64,000 nt of DNA from an uncultured Lachnospira sp. (GTDB lineage Bacteria; Bacillota; Clostridia; Lachnospirales; Lachnospiraceae). The position numbers and the translations under genes are program-made. The notes under the pieces were generated by a model. It searched no databases. It worked only from the letters and a program-made list of their open reading frames with translations, and had not been told where the DNA came from. Below, one piece after another: positions 15,128 through 23,183 of the stretch. The DNA is taken from assembly GCA_944381165.1 (NCBI GenBank), contig CALWKC010000004.1, positions 1 through 64,000 of the forward strand. Reading direction: 5' to 3'. Every line of letters begins with the position of its first letter. The stretch's first letter is position 1.

Positions 15128-15442
15128 TTATTCCAAACCAATTACCAAGTACTTTTGTATTTCCCTTCCGAATCCTTCATCTAAAACCGCGAGTGATGCC
15201 CTGAACTCTTTTCCGATTGCATGCCCCAGTGTATTTTTATCGCTGTAAAACGCTATCGGCACCTTATAAAAACTGCACATATCCGAAAACATCTTCTTTG
15301 TATTGTCAGACGCGTCAGACGCTACAACCACGACAAATGCCTTGCCGGATTTCACCGCTTTCTCAGTTGAGAATTCACCGCTGGCGATTTTTCCTGCACG
15401 CTGCGCCAACCCCAGCATAGACAACGCTTTATCTTGTTTCAA
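15128..15442 (-). CDS. ylxQ: L7Ae-family RNA-binding protein YlxQ
   Basis: A 104-residue L7Ae/L30e-type protein with the conserved MLGLAQRAGKIASGE (about 9-23), a VVVASDAS strand and the KxAIAxY-like helix end. Members bind kink-turn RNAs; the role in the nusA operon is not settled. The start codon is TTG at 15442, overlapping the end of rnpM by 14 bp, so translation is probably coupled to it. A weak GGA core precedes the TTG. The alternative start would be the ATG of MLGLAQ at codon 9. Confidence 0.88.
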   Translation of the reverse strand: MKQDKALSMLGLAQRAGKIASGEFSTEKAVKSGKAFVVVVASDASDNTKKMFSDMCSFYKVPIAFYSDKNTLGHAIGKEFRASLAVLDEGFGREIQKYLVIGLE

Positions 15443-15704
15443 TATTTTCCAGGCTCCTTTTCAAATCCTCATATACCCTTTTGTCAACAGGCATCTTAAA
15501 TGAACGCTCCAGTCCCTTATTGTCTATCGCTTTTTTCAAACAATCCGCATTAGGACATATATATGCGCCTCTTCCGTTTTTCTTGCCTGTATCATCAATT
15601 ATAATTCCCTCATCCGTTTTTAAGACGCGGATAAGCTCTTTCTTATTCTTCATTTCGCGGCAGCCGACACACTGCCTCTGAGGAATTTTCTTTATTGTGC
15701 CCAA
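15429..15704 (-). CDS. rnpM: RNase P modulator RnpM (YlxR family)
   Basis: A 91-residue YlxR-family protein with the characteristic IPQRQCVGCREMKNKKELIRV start, a GRGAYICP(N)xxCLKKA centre and basic C-terminus. The Bacillus member binds RNase P RNA and reduces its activity. The conserved cysteines (CxxC near 14-17 and a later pair) suggest metal binding. Start is uncertain: GTG at 15713 touches the GGGAG site, while the TTG at 15704 lies eight bases from it and is preferred. It sits 37 bp after nusA and is followed directly by ylxQ, as in most Firmicutes. Confidence 0.88.
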   Translation of the reverse strand: MGTIKKIPQRQCVGCREMKNKKELIRVLKTDEGIIIDDTGKKNGRGAYICPNADCLKKAIDNKGLERSFKMPVDKRVYEDLKRSLENIETR

Positions 15705-15741
15705 TCCAATCACTCCCAGTCCAAAAAGATTAACAAAAAGA

Positions 15742-17049
15742 TTAATACTGTTCTTCGTTCATTTCGCCGGCCTCTGCATCATCCTCACTCTCTGTGTCCG
15801 CATCATACGCCTGCTCTGACAATTCTTCCGTGCCGAATTCCTCACCGTCTGTATCCTCTGTAAATGTGAGCGTATCATCAAGTTCTTCGACATCATCACC
15901 AAGAGCTTCCTCAGCCTCTTCCATCTGTGATTCACTCTTTATATCAATACCGTAACCTGTAAGCTTAGCCGCAAGTCTTACGTTCTGCCCCGCCTTACCG
16001 ATTGCAAGTGAAAGCTGCTGGTCAGATACAACAACTGTAGCCTTCTTTGCATTCTCATCATCATAATAAGCGGAAATAGACACAACCTTTGCCGGACTCA
16101 AAGCGTTTACAATATACTGTGCCGGGTTTTCATCCCACTCAATAATATCAATCTGCTCGTTTCCCAGCTCATTTACAATAGCCTTAACTCTTGCACCGTT
16201 TATACCAACACATGCCCCAACAGGGTCTACGTTAGGAACATCTGTCTTTACGGCTATCTTAGTTCTTGAGCCCTCCTCTCTTGCAATGCTTACAATCTTT
16301 ACAATACCGTCCTTAATCTCGGATACCTCCTCCTCGAAAAGACGCTTTACCAAAAGCGGAGTCTTTCTTGACACCCTGATTACAAGCGGTCCTGACTTCT
16401 CCTTGTCTCCCTTGGAGTCTGCATTTCTGTTTCCGTTTGAAACCTCAAGAACGTACAGCTTAATTCTGTCACCGCGCTGATAATTTTCTCCCTTTACGCA
16501 CTCGTTTTTCTTTAATGTTGTCTGTGTTCTGCCTATGTCGACAAGAATATTCCCCTTATCGTCAATTCTCTGAACAATACCTGTGATAATCTCATGCTCC
16601 TTTGAGTGGTACTCGTTAAAAATTGCAGCCTTCTCCTCCTCGCGGATTTTCTGTACTATAGTTCCCTTTGCGCTCTTTGCGGCTCTTCTCGAAAACTCTT
16701 CAGATTTAATCTCAATCTTTAACACATCTCCAATCTGACAGTCAGGCTTAATCTTCTTTGCATCGGCGAGAGCTATCTCTTTTCCGTACACAAACTTCTC
16801 AGCCTCTTTCTTTCCCTTGTTTTCTTCCAGCTGCTCCGCAGGAGTAATCTCCTCCACAACAGTTCTGTTCGCATAAATATGAAATTCACCTGTCACTCTG
16901 TCAAGTTCCACTTCACAGTTCTCGGTAGTGTTGAACTGGTTTTTAAACTCATCCTTCAGCGATTTTTCTATAGTATCGAGCATTACTTCCTTGCTTATAC
17001 CGTTTTCCTTCTCCAATGCATTTAATGCTGCAATTAATTCTTTACTCAT
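15742..17049 (-). CDS. nusA: Transcription termination/antitermination factor NusA
   Basis: A 435-residue NusA: N-terminal RNA polymerase-binding domain (1-125), S1 domain (about 135-200; ITGIVQRIDDKGNILVDIGR), KH1 (about 230-275) and KH2 (about 300-345; IGKAGQNVRLAAKLTGYGIDI), then an acidic tail of about 80 residues (Glu/Asp/Thr). NusA alters RNA polymerase pausing and termination. The acidic tail is longer than in Bacillus but of a kind common in Clostridia. Two adjacent ATGs; the second (17049) has the better spacing of five bases to GGAGG. It lies 42 bp after rimP. Confidence 0.96.
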   Translation of the reverse strand: MSKELIAALNALEKENGISKEVMLDTIEKSLKDEFKNQFNTTENCEVELDRVTGEFHIYANRTVVEEITPAEQLEENKGKKEAEKFVYGKEIALADAKKIKPDCQIGDVLKIEIKSEEFSRRAAKSAKGTIVQKIREEEKAAIFNEYHSKEHEIITGIVQRIDDKGNILVDIGRTQTTLKKNECVKGENYQRGDRIKLYVLEVSNGNRNADSKGDKEKSGPLVIRVSRKTPLLVKRLFEEEVSEIKDGIVKIVSIAREEGSRTKIAVKTDVPNVDPVGACVGINGARVKAIVNELGNEQIDIIEWDENPAQYIVNALSPAKVVSISAYYDDENAKKATVVVSDQQLSLAIGKAGQNVRLAAKLTGYGIDIKSESQMEEAEEALGDDVEELDDTLTFTEDTDGEEFGTEELSEQAYDADTESEDDAEAGEMNEEQY

Positions 17050-17091
17050 CATTTCCTCCTTATGCCGCGCGGCATGTCTTTACTTTATAAA

Positions 17092-17556
17092 TTATACAAA
17101 CGCAAGTCTTATCATTGCAAGATTGCTTCTCTCAAATACCTTCTGTGTGCCGTCGTCCATTTTCATCGTGACGGTGTCTCTGTCGTAAGCCTCAAGCTCT
17201 CCCGTAAACTCTTTGCATTTATCCTCTGCCTTAAACAGCTTTATATCTATCAGCTTTCCGATGCTTCTCTCAAAATCCTTTTCCTTTTTGAGCGGTCTCA
17301 TCAGTCCCGGTGAGCTGACCTCAAATATATACTGCTCAGAGATATAGTCCTCCCTGTCCAGAATTTCATTGAACGCTCTGCTTATGAGCTCACAGTCATC
17401 CACTGTAATTCCGCCTTCCTTGTCGATGTAAACCCGCAGATACCAGTCGCTTCCCTCTTTTACAAATTCCACGTCGACCAGCTCAAAATGGTTTGCATCA
17501 ATTAACGGCTGAATCAACTGCTCGGTTTTTGCCTCATAGCTTTCGCTTCTGCCCAT
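17092..17556 (-). CDS. rimP: Ribosome maturation factor RimP
   Basis: A 154-residue RimP of normal length. The visible family signature is the N-terminal ELVDVEFVKEGSDWYLRVYIDKEGGITVDDCEL block (about 25-56), YxxEVSSPGLxRPLK (about 79-94) and the Sm-like C-terminal domain with GELEAYDRDTVTM. It assists 30S assembly. First gene of the rimP-nusA-infB operon. ATG at 17556 follows AAAGGTG. The 5' region holds a long-range hairpin (17600-17658) and the tRNA-Glu terminator. Confidence 0.95.
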   Translation of the reverse strand: MGRSESYEAKTEQLIQPLIDANHFELVDVEFVKEGSDWYLRVYIDKEGGITVDDCELISRAFNEILDREDYISEQYIFEVSSPGLMRPLKKEKDFERSIGKLIDIKLFKAEDKCKEFTGELEAYDRDTVTMKMDDGTQKVFERSNLAMIRLAFV

Positions 17557-17599
17557 TCATTCATCACCTTTCTGTTAAGTTATAATCTGTGTATAGACT

Positions 17600-17658
17600 G
17601 CTTGAGGCAGCGCACTCATATGCACCGTCCCTGAAAGCGCCGGTATTTTTGCTCAAGC
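17600..17658 (-). promoter_or_regulatory. Hairpin in the rimP-nusA leader
   Basis: GCTTGAG (minus 17658-17652) can pair with CTCAAGC (17606-17600), closing a loop of 45 nt directly downstream of the tRNA-Glu terminator. No promoter with good boxes lies between, so the operon may be served by readthrough from the tRNA promoter or by an undetected promoter. Confidence 0.4.
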
Positions 17659-17675
17659 CTCCTGTCAGACAGTAC

Positions 17676-17711
17676 AAAAATGAAAGAGTGGACAAATCTG
17701 CCCACTCTTTC
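17676..17711 (-). terminator. Terminator downstream of tRNA-Glu
   Basis: Ten-base perfect stem GAAAGAGTGG / CCACTCTTTC (17682-17691 with 17702-17711) with a 10-nt loop, followed on the minus strand by ATTTTTG. It lies 17 bp after the tRNA and before rimP. Confidence 0.8.
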
Positions 17712-17728
17712 AAGAAAAATATACACAA

Positions 17729-17800
17729 TAGCTTATAGGGGAATCGAACCCCTGTTTCCGCCGTGAGAGGGCGGCGTCTTAACCGCTTGACCAATAAGCC
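17729..17800 (-). tRNA. tRNA-Glu, anticodon CTC
   Basis: A 72-nt cloverleaf on the minus strand: acceptor GGCTTAT paired with ATAAGCT (first pair G-U), D-arm region with GGTCAAGCGGTTAAGA, anticodon stem CCGCC/GGCGG with loop CTCTCAC giving anticodon CTC (codon GAG), and T-arm AGGGG-TTCGATT-CCCCT. Discriminator A; CCA is not encoded. A near-consensus promoter precedes it and a terminator follows, so it is probably a single tRNA unit upstream of the rimP operon. Confidence 0.93.
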
Positions 17801-17817
17801 GTAGCAAGTACTCTCAT

Positions 17818-17846
17818 ATAATACACATTTTATATATTAAATGCAA
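17818..17846 (-). promoter_or_regulatory. Promoter of tRNA-Glu
   Basis: Minus-strand TTGCAT (17841-17846) and TATTAT (17818-17823) with a 17-bp spacer, placing transcription start about 10 bp before the tRNA. The 9-mer AGTACTTGC occurs both at the -35 edge and just after the -10 box (39 bp apart). Confidence 0.75.
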
Positions 17847-17882
17847 GTACTTTTTTTATTTTTTTTGTATTTTTATCTGTAC

Positions 17883-17921
17883 AATCGGTGCAGTCCCGTA
17901 ATAAACGGGGCTGCACCGATT
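17883..17921 (-). terminator. Long hairpin downstream of the small export gene
   Basis: A 17-bp stem (17883-17899 with 17905-17921, one wobble pair) with a 5-nt loop, 42 bp after the stop codon. The U-tract on the minus strand is poor and a short T4 follows on the plus strand, so termination efficiency is uncertain, but no other terminator separates this gene from the tRNA. Confidence 0.55.
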
Positions 17922-17962
17922 TTCCAACCATATTGGCAAACAAAAAATAATTCCTGAAAATA

Positions 17963-18439
17963 TTAAAATATGCTGAATAACGCAGTAAAAAATCCTGCGC
18001 TGATAAGTCCCATGATTACGCCCGCCATGACAACGCCCAGAAGCACCGCGATAACACTCTTTTTAAAACCCATATCGAGAAAGCTGGCAGCAAGCGTTCC
18101 CGTCCATGCCCCTGTTCCGGGAAGAGGAATACCGACAAATATCATTAAAGCCACAAATAATCCGCTGCCTGCTTTTTCCTTAAGCTTGGCGCCTCCCCTG
18201 TGTCCCTTCTCAATGCAGTAGGTAAAAAACTTACCTATGTACTTCTTGTCGCAACCCCATTCAAGTACTTTTCTCGCGAAAAGATAGATGATTGGAACAG
18301 GAACCATATTTCCTATTACACTGACAATATATGATTCAACCAGCGGAAGCTGAAATCCCTGTGAAATAGGAATAGCTCCTCTGAGCTCAATCAGGGGTAC
18401 CATTGAAACCAAAAAAACTATTAAATACTTTTTAAACAT
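17963..18439 (-). CDS. Small multidrug-export-type membrane protein (COG2426-like)
   Basis: A 158-residue integral membrane protein matching the putative small multi-drug export family (PF06695 type). It starts with a helix followed by the hallmark PLIELRGAIPISQGF (about 16-30) and carries GIPLPGTGAWTGTLAASFLDMG (about 109-130) before two C-terminal helices. Four to five membrane helices are visible. Family members are widespread but their transport role is not proven. ATG at 18439 follows a GGGAG site. It lies between polC and tRNA-Glu and appears to be transcribed alone or with polC. Confidence 0.8.
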   Translation of the reverse strand: MFKKYLIVFLVSMVPLIELRGAIPISQGFQLPLVESYIVSVIGNMVPVPIIYLFARKVLEWGCDKKYIGKFFTYCIEKGHRGGAKLKEKAGSGLFVALMIFVGIPLPGTGAWTGTLAASFLDMGFKKSVIAVLLGVVMAGVIMGLISAGFFTALFSIF

Positions 18440-18531
18440 TAATTATTTTTTACTCCCTTCGATGAGTTTTTGTCAAACGATAACATCTTACCTAATACAC
18501 AGGAAAAAATCAAGCCCCGTAATACAGATAC

Positions 18532-18555
18532 GCTGACCGGTATATCCCGGTCAGC
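18532..18555 (-). terminator. Hairpin downstream of polC
   Basis: Perfect 9-bp stem GCTGACCGG / CCGGTCAGC with a 6-nt loop, starting 13 bp after the polC stop codon. It lacks an immediate U-tract (TTTTTT follows about 20 nt later), so it may be a weak terminator or a 3'-end stabiliser. Confidence 0.5.
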
Positions 18556-18567
18556 TTACGTCAGGCT

Positions 18568-21500
18568 CTATAAATCAAAGAGAGAAAGCTGATTGCTGTC
18601 AGCCATTTTTCCCAGCAGTCCGAGTTCATTTAATTTATCAACCACAGTCTGCCCCACTTTGGCGCGGGCACGCAAATCATCCTTGGAGAGAAATTCGCCG
18701 TTTGCCGCAGCAATCTCAATTCCTTCTCCCGCAACTTCACCGACCTTATCAATAACCTTAAACGACGGCATTATCTTTCCGTCAATTATCTGAAACGTCC
18801 TTGCCTTTGCCTTATATATATCAATCGGAGTAAACTCAAAGCCTCTTGCGTACATCTCCTGCACAATCCTCATATCCTTAAGCTCTTCCTCCTCTGTGTT
18901 GCTTATCGTTCCGAGAGATTTTTTATTTTTGTAATCCTCCATAAAATACTCCAGCTTATCACGCCCCATCGCCATTTTCTCATAATCGAAAGCGTTAGCG
19001 CGGATACTGAAATAAGCGCAGTAATATGCAAGGGGATAGAACACCTTGCAGTAAGCGACGCGCCATGCCATCATAACGTAGGCAGCCGCGTGAGCTTTCG
19101 GAAACATATATTTTATTTTCTTGCACGACCATATATACCAGTCAGGAACATCATGCTCTCTCATAACAGCCTCCTGCTCTTCGGAAAGCCCTTTTCCCTT
19201 TCTTACCCTCTCCATAATAGTGAAGGCGGTCTCGCTCTCTATTCCTTTCTGAATAAGATAAATCATAATATCATCTCGCGTGCAGATAGCAGTCGATATG
19301 GTCGCCTTGCCCTCCTTCAGCAATACCTGCGCATTTCCGAGCCATACGTCGGTACCGTGCGAAAGCCCTGCTATACGCACCAAATCCGAAAAATACTGCG
19401 GTTTGGTGTCAATAAGCATCTGCATTGCAAAATCGGTGCCAAACTCCGGTATTCCAAGCGCACCGAGCTTACATCCGCCTATATCCGACGGACTTATTCC
19501 CAGCGCGCTCGTGTCCTTAAAAAGCGACATTACTTCCTTTGAATCGAGAGGAATCTCAAGCGGGTCAATCCCCGTCAGGTCCTGAAGCATTCTTATCATA
19601 GTAGGGTCTAAGTGCCCCAGAATATCGAGCTTTAAAAGGTTGTGGTCAATGCTGTGATAATCGAAATGAGTTGTAACTATATTAGTCGTACAGTCGTTTG
19701 CAGGATGCTGCACCGGAGTAAACGAGTGAATTTCATCTCCGATAGGGAGAACTACAATTCCTCCCGGATGCTGCCCCGTTGTCCTTCTTATATCGACACA
19801 GCCCTCGGCTATACGCTCAATCTCGCACCTGCGCTTGACGACAGGTCTTCCCTCGCGCTCGGACTTCTGCTCAAGATACTTTAAGACATATCCGTATGCG
19901 GTCTTTTCGGCAACCGTGCCGATTGTTCCCGCCTTAAATGTCTGACCTTTTCCGAAAATAACCTCAGTAAACGAATGCGCTTTACTCTGATACTCATTTG
20001 AAAAATTAAGGTCAATGTCGGGCTCTTTATTTCCCTTGAAGCCGAGGAAGGTTTCAAACGGAATGTCAAAGCCGAGCTTATTCAGCTTGTGCCCGCACTT
20101 AGGACAGATTTTATCAGGCATATCGCAGCCTGCTCCTCCGGCAAATTTCTTAACCTCTTCGGAGTAAAAGTCATTATAATAGCACTCCGGACACAGGTAA
20201 TGAGGGCTTAGAGGATTAACCTCCGTGATACCTGCCATTGTCGCGGCAAAGGAAGAGCCGACCGAGCCTCTTGAGCCCACAAGATACCCGTCGTCATTCG
20301 ACTTCCATACAAGTTTCTGAGCTATTATGTACATAACCGAGTAGCCGTTGCTGATAATGGAGTTGAGCTCCCTGTCAAGCCTCTCCCTTACAATGTCGGG
20401 AAGCGGGTCTCCATACAGCTCTCTCGCCCTGTCATTGCATATTTTTCTCAGCATCTGGTCAGAATTTTCAATTACAGGCGGGCGTTTATCCGGCCGCACG
20501 GGAATAATATTTTCGCACATGCTTAAAATTTTATTAGGATTAGTCACCACTATCTCATATGCCTTATCGCTTCCGAGATAATCAAACTCATGAAGCATCT
20601 CCTCTGTTGTGTGAAGATACAGCGGCGCCTGATTATCGGCGTCGTCAAAGCCTTTTCCAGCCATGATAATACGGCGGTAAATCTCGTCCTCCGGATTGAG
20701 GAAGTGCACATCACATGTGGCGACCACCGGCTTTGAAAACTTTTCTCCCAGCGCTATTATGCGTCGGTTTAAATCACGCAGATCCTCCTCGTCCTTTACA
20801 TAACAGTCCTCTTTTTCAATCATAAATCTGTTGTTTCCTATCGGCTGCACTTCAAGATAATCATAAAAAGATACAATTCTTGCAATCTCAGCCTCAGAAC
20901 GGCCGTTTACCATAGCCCTGAAAAGCTCTCCTGCCTCACATGCGCTCCCTACAATAAGCCCTTCTCTGTATTTATTAACAAGGCTTTTCGGAATTTTCGG
21001 AAACCTGCTGAAGTACTGAAGATGTGATGCCGATATAAGCCTGTAGAGATTTATCCTGCCCTGCTCTGATGATGCCAGTATGATACAGTGGTACTGATGA
21101 AGCTTCTTTACCGCATCTTCATCGAGAGCCCCTACCTCATTGAGCCTGTCCAGGTCAAAAATATCGCGCTCGGCAAGCATGCTGACCATTTTAAGGTAAA
21201 TGTGCGCTGTGGCCTCGGCGTCATCTACAGCACGGTGATGATTTTCAAGCGACACGCCAAGATGCTTGCACAGCGTATCAAGCTTATAATTGTGAAGATT
21301 AGGAATTATAAACTGCGCCATCAGCACAGTGTCTATAATCGTCGGATTATATTTAACGCCAATTCTCTCCGCGTTATTTATGATAAAACTTGTATCAAAC
21401 CCGGCGTTGTGAGCTACCATAACCGCATCCCCGCAGAAATCAAGGAACTCCGGCAATACCTTTTCAATCGTATCGGCGTCCATAACCATGTCGTCACTGA

Positions 21501-23154
21501 TGCCTGTAAGATTTTCTATTCTGAAAGGTATCGGTATCTGAGGATTTACAAACCTGCTGAAACGGTCAATTATCTCTCCGTCCTTAATTTTTACCGCACC
21601 TATTTCAATTATTCTGTCAACCTCGGCAGAAAAACCCGTTGTCTCCAAATCGAACACCACAAATGTTTCGTCAAACCTCTGACCGTAAGAATTAGTGACT
21701 ATCTGCCTCGTATCGTCGACGAGATAAGCCTCAACGCCATAGATTATCTTAAAATCGAGCTTTTTCCCCTTTTTCTTGTAATCTCCCTTTATACTCTCGA
21801 TTGTATGGTATGCGTCCGTAAACGCCTGGACAACTCCGTGGTCTGTGATTGCTATTCCCTTGTGCCCCCAGCGTATCGCCTGCTTTATTATATCGGAAAC
21901 GGAAGAAACTCCGTCCATATCGCTCATTTTTGTATGGCAGTGAAGCTCCACCCTCTTGTGGAGAGCCAAGTCATTTCTTACCTCACGGTTGTCCTGTGAT
22001 TTTCTTATTCCCCATACGCTTGAAATCGCTATCTCCTGGTCATATCTGTCAAGAGCCGCTACTCCCTTAACCTTTACAAAATTGCCCTTTTTGATATATT
22101 CCTTTATCTCAGGAAGCTGCGCGTTGGCGGCAAACATTTTAACTGTGATTGTGTCGGTGAAATCAGTCAGGTCAAACATAAGTATAGTTCGCTCGTTTCT
22201 TATTTCGCGCTCATCGACCTTTCTTATCATCCCCGCAACTACAATCTCGCCCAGAGCAGAATCCACCTGCTCAATAGGAATCGGCTCCTCGTCAAAATCC
22301 CTGCCGTAGAGCACATCCTGATTTGACGGCTTTCGCTTATAGTACTCCGCTCCGCGCAAAAATCTGTCGCCCGAAGCCGCACCCTTGCCGCCTGAAAATC
22401 CTGACGCTCTGCCTGAAGAAGCTCCTGCCGCTGCTGCCAAACCACCCGCCGCGCTCTTTCCGTCACCGCTTTTTTTAGCGTTCCTGCTTTTCTGCATTCC
22501 CGTGCCGCCTTTTGACTCTTTAGAAAGGCTTACCTCTGCGCCGCTCTCATTTACTCCGTCTCCTGCGGCATCAGCCGCACGCATATTCTTTTCAATCTCT
22601 GCGATTCTTAAGTTGAGTCTGTGCTCATTTTCAAGCTCGTAGTGACTGCCCTCCTTCTTAACATATTTATAAACCACATCTATCTCAAAACCGAAACGGT
22701 TTAAAAATATTTTCTTAAAATAGTCCGCAAGAGTGTCTGCATACGTCCTCGCCAGAAAGCCGTCCTCCAATGTAAGCACAAGACAATGCTCCCCCTCAAA
22801 CTCCCAGCCCGAATTTTTAAAGAGATTGTATTCAAGAGTCCAGTATTTCTCAAGTTCAAATAAAATGCTGTCATAATAAATATCCATAATTTTTACGGGT
22901 GTATACTGCTTCGAAAGACTATATCTGTCAATAATACGGACGTCCATATTTTTCATTCTGAAAACCTGCTTTTTCAGCGCGTCCTCAGCTTTATATATCA
23001 CCGGCTTGCTTATAAGCCTTTCGCTCTTTAAATAGACGCGTGCCAGAGAATTGGTCGATGTCTTTGAAACACGCATAACCTCCGTATCTTCAAGATAGAC
23101 GCCAATCTCCTCCGGCACCTTTACAGTTCTGAACACTTCAAAAAACTTATTCAA
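18568..23154 (-). CDS. polC: DNA polymerase III PolC (Gram-positive replicative polymerase)
   Basis: A 1528-residue PolC, somewhat longer than the roughly 1440 residues of Bacillus. Order: N-terminal domains, a low-complexity Gly/Ala/Ser/Lys linker (about 197-267), an OB fold (about 295-385), PHP domain starting ELHCHTKMSDMDG (about 403), an inserted DEDDh proofreading exonuclease (FVVFDLETTGFS, about 505), zinc finger CPEC...CPKCG, the catalytic PDIDLNFSNEYQ and the C-terminal tail ending QLSLFDL, a likely beta-clamp binding motif. The best start is the TTG at 23154, eight bases after AAGGGAG; a GTG at 23163 is too close. It lies 29 bp after ispG. Confidence 0.97.
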   Translation of the reverse strand: MNKFFEVFRTVKVPEEIGVYLEDTEVMRVSKTSTNSLARVYLKSERLISKPVIYKAEDALKKQVFRMKNMDVRIIDRYSLSKQYTPVKIMDIYYDSILFELEKYWTLEYNLFKNSGWEFEGEHCLVLTLEDGFLARTYADTLADYFKKIFLNRFGFEIDVVYKYVKKEGSHYELENEHRLNLRIAEIEKNMRAADAAGDGVNESGAEVSLSKESKGGTGMQKSRNAKKSGDGKSAAGGLAAAAGASSGRASGFSGGKGAASGDRFLRGAEYYKRKPSNQDVLYGRDFDEEPIPIEQVDSALGEIVVAGMIRKVDEREIRNERTILMFDLTDFTDTITVKMFAANAQLPEIKEYIKKGNFVKVKGVAALDRYDQEIAISSVWGIRKSQDNREVRNDLALHKRVELHCHTKMSDMDGVSSVSDIIKQAIRWGHKGIAITDHGVVQAFTDAYHTIESIKGDYKKKGKKLDFKIIYGVEAYLVDDTRQIVTNSYGQRFDETFVVFDLETTGFSAEVDRIIEIGAVKIKDGEIIDRFSRFVNPQIPIPFRIENLTGISDDMVMDADTIEKVLPEFLDFCGDAVMVAHNAGFDTSFIINNAERIGVKYNPTIIDTVLMAQFIIPNLHNYKLDTLCKHLGVSLENHHRAVDDAEATAHIYLKMVSMLAERDIFDLDRLNEVGALDEDAVKKLHQYHCIILASSEQGRINLYRLISASHLQYFSRFPKIPKSLVNKYREGLIVGSACEAGELFRAMVNGRSEAEIARIVSFYDYLEVQPIGNNRFMIEKEDCYVKDEEDLRDLNRRIIALGEKFSKPVVATCDVHFLNPEDEIYRRIIMAGKGFDDADNQAPLYLHTTEEMLHEFDYLGSDKAYEIVVTNPNKILSMCENIIPVRPDKRPPVIENSDQMLRKICNDRARELYGDPLPDIVRERLDRELNSIISNGYSVMYIIAQKLVWKSNDDGYLVGSRGSVGSSFAATMAGITEVNPLSPHYLCPECYYNDFYSEEVKKFAGGAGCDMPDKICPKCGHKLNKLGFDIPFETFLGFKGNKEPDIDLNFSNEYQSKAHSFTEVIFGKGQTFKAGTIGTVAEKTAYGYVLKYLEQKSEREGRPVVKRRCEIERIAEGCVDIRRTTGQHPGGIVVLPIGDEIHSFTPVQHPANDCTTNIVTTHFDYHSIDHNLLKLDILGHLDPTMIRMLQDLTGIDPLEIPLDSKEVMSLFKDTSALGISPSDIGGCKLGALGIPEFGTDFAMQMLIDTKPQYFSDLVRIAGLSHGTDVWLGNAQVLLKEGKATISTAICTRDDIMIYLIQKGIESETAFTIMERVRKGKGLSEEQEAVMREHDVPDWYIWSCKKIKYMFPKAHAAAYVMMAWRVAYCKVFYPLAYYCAYFSIRANAFDYEKMAMGRDKLEYFMEDYKNKKSLGTISNTEEEELKDMRIVQEMYARGFEFTPIDIYKAKARTFQIIDGKIMPSFKVIDKVGEVAGEGIEIAAANGEFLSKDDLRARAKVGQTVVDKLNELGLLGKMADSNQLSLFDL

Positions 23155-23183
23155 TAAAAACACTCCCTTAAATACTTCCCGGC

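Noticed and set aside
18448-18476. TTGACA on the minus strand upstream of the small export gene
   Set aside because: A perfect -35, but the matching -10 would overlap the ribosome site and put the start of transcription at the ATG, so it is probably chance.
21088-21999. A 303-codon plus-strand frame
   Set aside because: It lies fully opposite polC conserved coding sequence; composition is that of an antisense shadow.
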